From the NCBI GenBank assembly GCA_942159475.1, contig OW804098.1, positions 3,324,383-3,388,382 on the forward strand: a stretch of DNA of 64,000 bases, read 5' to 3'. The position numbers and the translations under genes are program-made. Below, in pieces: positions 63,618-64,000 of this stretch (the stretch's first letter is position 1; each line of letters starts with the position of its first letter). The notes beneath the pieces were generated by a model. That model had not been told where the DNA came from. It searched no databases and saw nothing but the letters and a program-made list of their open reading frames with translations. The stretch is from Sthenelais limicola. Lineage: Eukaryota; Annelida; Polychaeta; Phyllodocida; Sigalionidae.

Positions 63618-64000
63618 ATGGCTGAAGCAGCGGATGGTACCGTTGCCCCGCTGGGCACGAAGTCTCCGCCTAAAGTCAAAGTGGTCAAGTCTCCGGCGAA
63701 GGTCGCTGCTGTGATCAAGCCTCCGAAGTTGTCGTATATAGTTACGGAAACCTTTGGTCCTCCGTTGACAGGACTATTGGGTCCCCGTAAGGAGCAGGAC
63801 CGTAAGGATCTTGTATCCCGTAAGGATGAGGGAACTTTCGCTTATGAGGGCGATGGTTCTGTGCACCGGGTAGATGTTGGAGCAGGTAGTGCTTTCAATC
63901 AGTGGCGTCGGTCCCCGGAAGATTTGACTGAGGATGAACTCCGTCACGAATTCCGGAAGATGCGTGCCGACTTTAAAGCTCATAGAAGTGCTGCTGAAGA
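63618..64000 (+). CDS. Gag-like protein of second LTR retrotransposon, N-terminal part
   Basis: From ATG 63618 the frame is open to the window end (127 codons). It starts MAEAADGTVAPLGTKSPPKV, continues with a Lys/Pro-rich segment and LSYIVTETFGPPLTGLLGP, and ends in a charged helix (ELRHEFRKMRADFKAHRSAA) that may be the start of a coiled coil like that in the gag at 40.7 kb. Position after LTR and primer binding site makes gag the only reasonable call. No capsid or knuckle motif is reached before the window ends. Confidence 0.75.
   Translation, partial: MAEAADGTVAPLGTKSPPKVKVVKSPAKVAAVIKPPKLSYIVTETFGPPLTGLLGPRKEQDRKDLVSRKDEGTFAYEGDGSVHRVDVGAGSAFNQWRRSPEDLTEDELRHEFRKMRADFKAHRSAAE

Noticed and set aside
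63206..63718. 170-residue minus-strand ORF
   Set aside because: It is antisense to the LTR, primer binding site and gag start of the second LTR element.

Overview
The window is AT-rich animal nuclear DNA. It has one host gene with seven recognisable short exons and canonical GT-AG introns, and is otherwise dominated by eukaryotic transposons: DIRS tyrosine-recombinase elements, several non-LTR (LINE) families, LTR/Gypsy elements, and Harbinger-like and mariner-like MITEs. The mix of DIRS, esterase-bearing LINEs and Gypsy points to an invertebrate, probably aquatic; the species cannot be fixed from sequence alone. There is no bacterial operon, CRISPR array or convincing tRNA/rRNA gene.

Layout. 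(1) 2.3-16.3 kb, minus strand: a host subtilisin-like serine protease (S8) assembled by hand from seven exons whose splice phases agree. The Asp, His and Ser catalytic motifs are all present; the 5' end is not found. Its introns hold LINE pieces (4.8-5.3 kb, 13.7-16.2 kb), an inverted minisatellite (5.6-6.5 kb), a Harbinger-like MITE (9.76-10.78 kb, TTA target duplication), a 500-bp purine tract and a retroposon nested in a LINE with a 9-bp target duplication. (2) 16.3-22.9 kb: no gene recognised; microsatellites, hairpins and dispersed repeats. (3) 22.9-34.4 kb: DIRS element A (RT, RNase H, tyrosine recombinase), split by an antisense LINE A (24.34-31.7 kb) and an 864-bp mariner-like MITE. 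A second 864-bp copy of that MITE lies in the LINE A 3' UTR. (4) 34.4-34.64 kb: a 3' tail of a LINE of the LINE B family. (5) 34.65-57.9 kb: DIRS element B, split between gag and RT by LINE B (36,011-55,302, 7-bp target duplication). LINE B is itself split by a 10-kb Gypsy element (40,169-50,167, 4-bp target duplication, LTRs differing at one position) and by a truncated LINE C (52.0-54.3 kb). (6) 57.8-63.0 kb: foldback elements and dispersed repeats. (7) 63,003-64,000: the 5' LTR and start of gag of another LTR element, running off the window.

The most unusual content is in LINE B. Its first ORF has a coiled coil and an L1-ORF1-like RRM region followed by what reads as a NADAR (YbiA-like, ADP-ribose/NAD-linked) domain; its second ORF is an SGNH/GDSL esterase; EN-RT follows. 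The LINE B family also carries an iterated stem-loop (asymmetric AA/GCAA internal loop with compensatory stems) in its inter-ORF region and 3' UTR. The related LINE A has lost part of the RRM-to-esterase region and carries its own iterated motif. The Gypsy element looks recently inserted but lacks most of its RNase H, carries an unassigned third ORF, and has two AT-hook-like motifs after its integrase.
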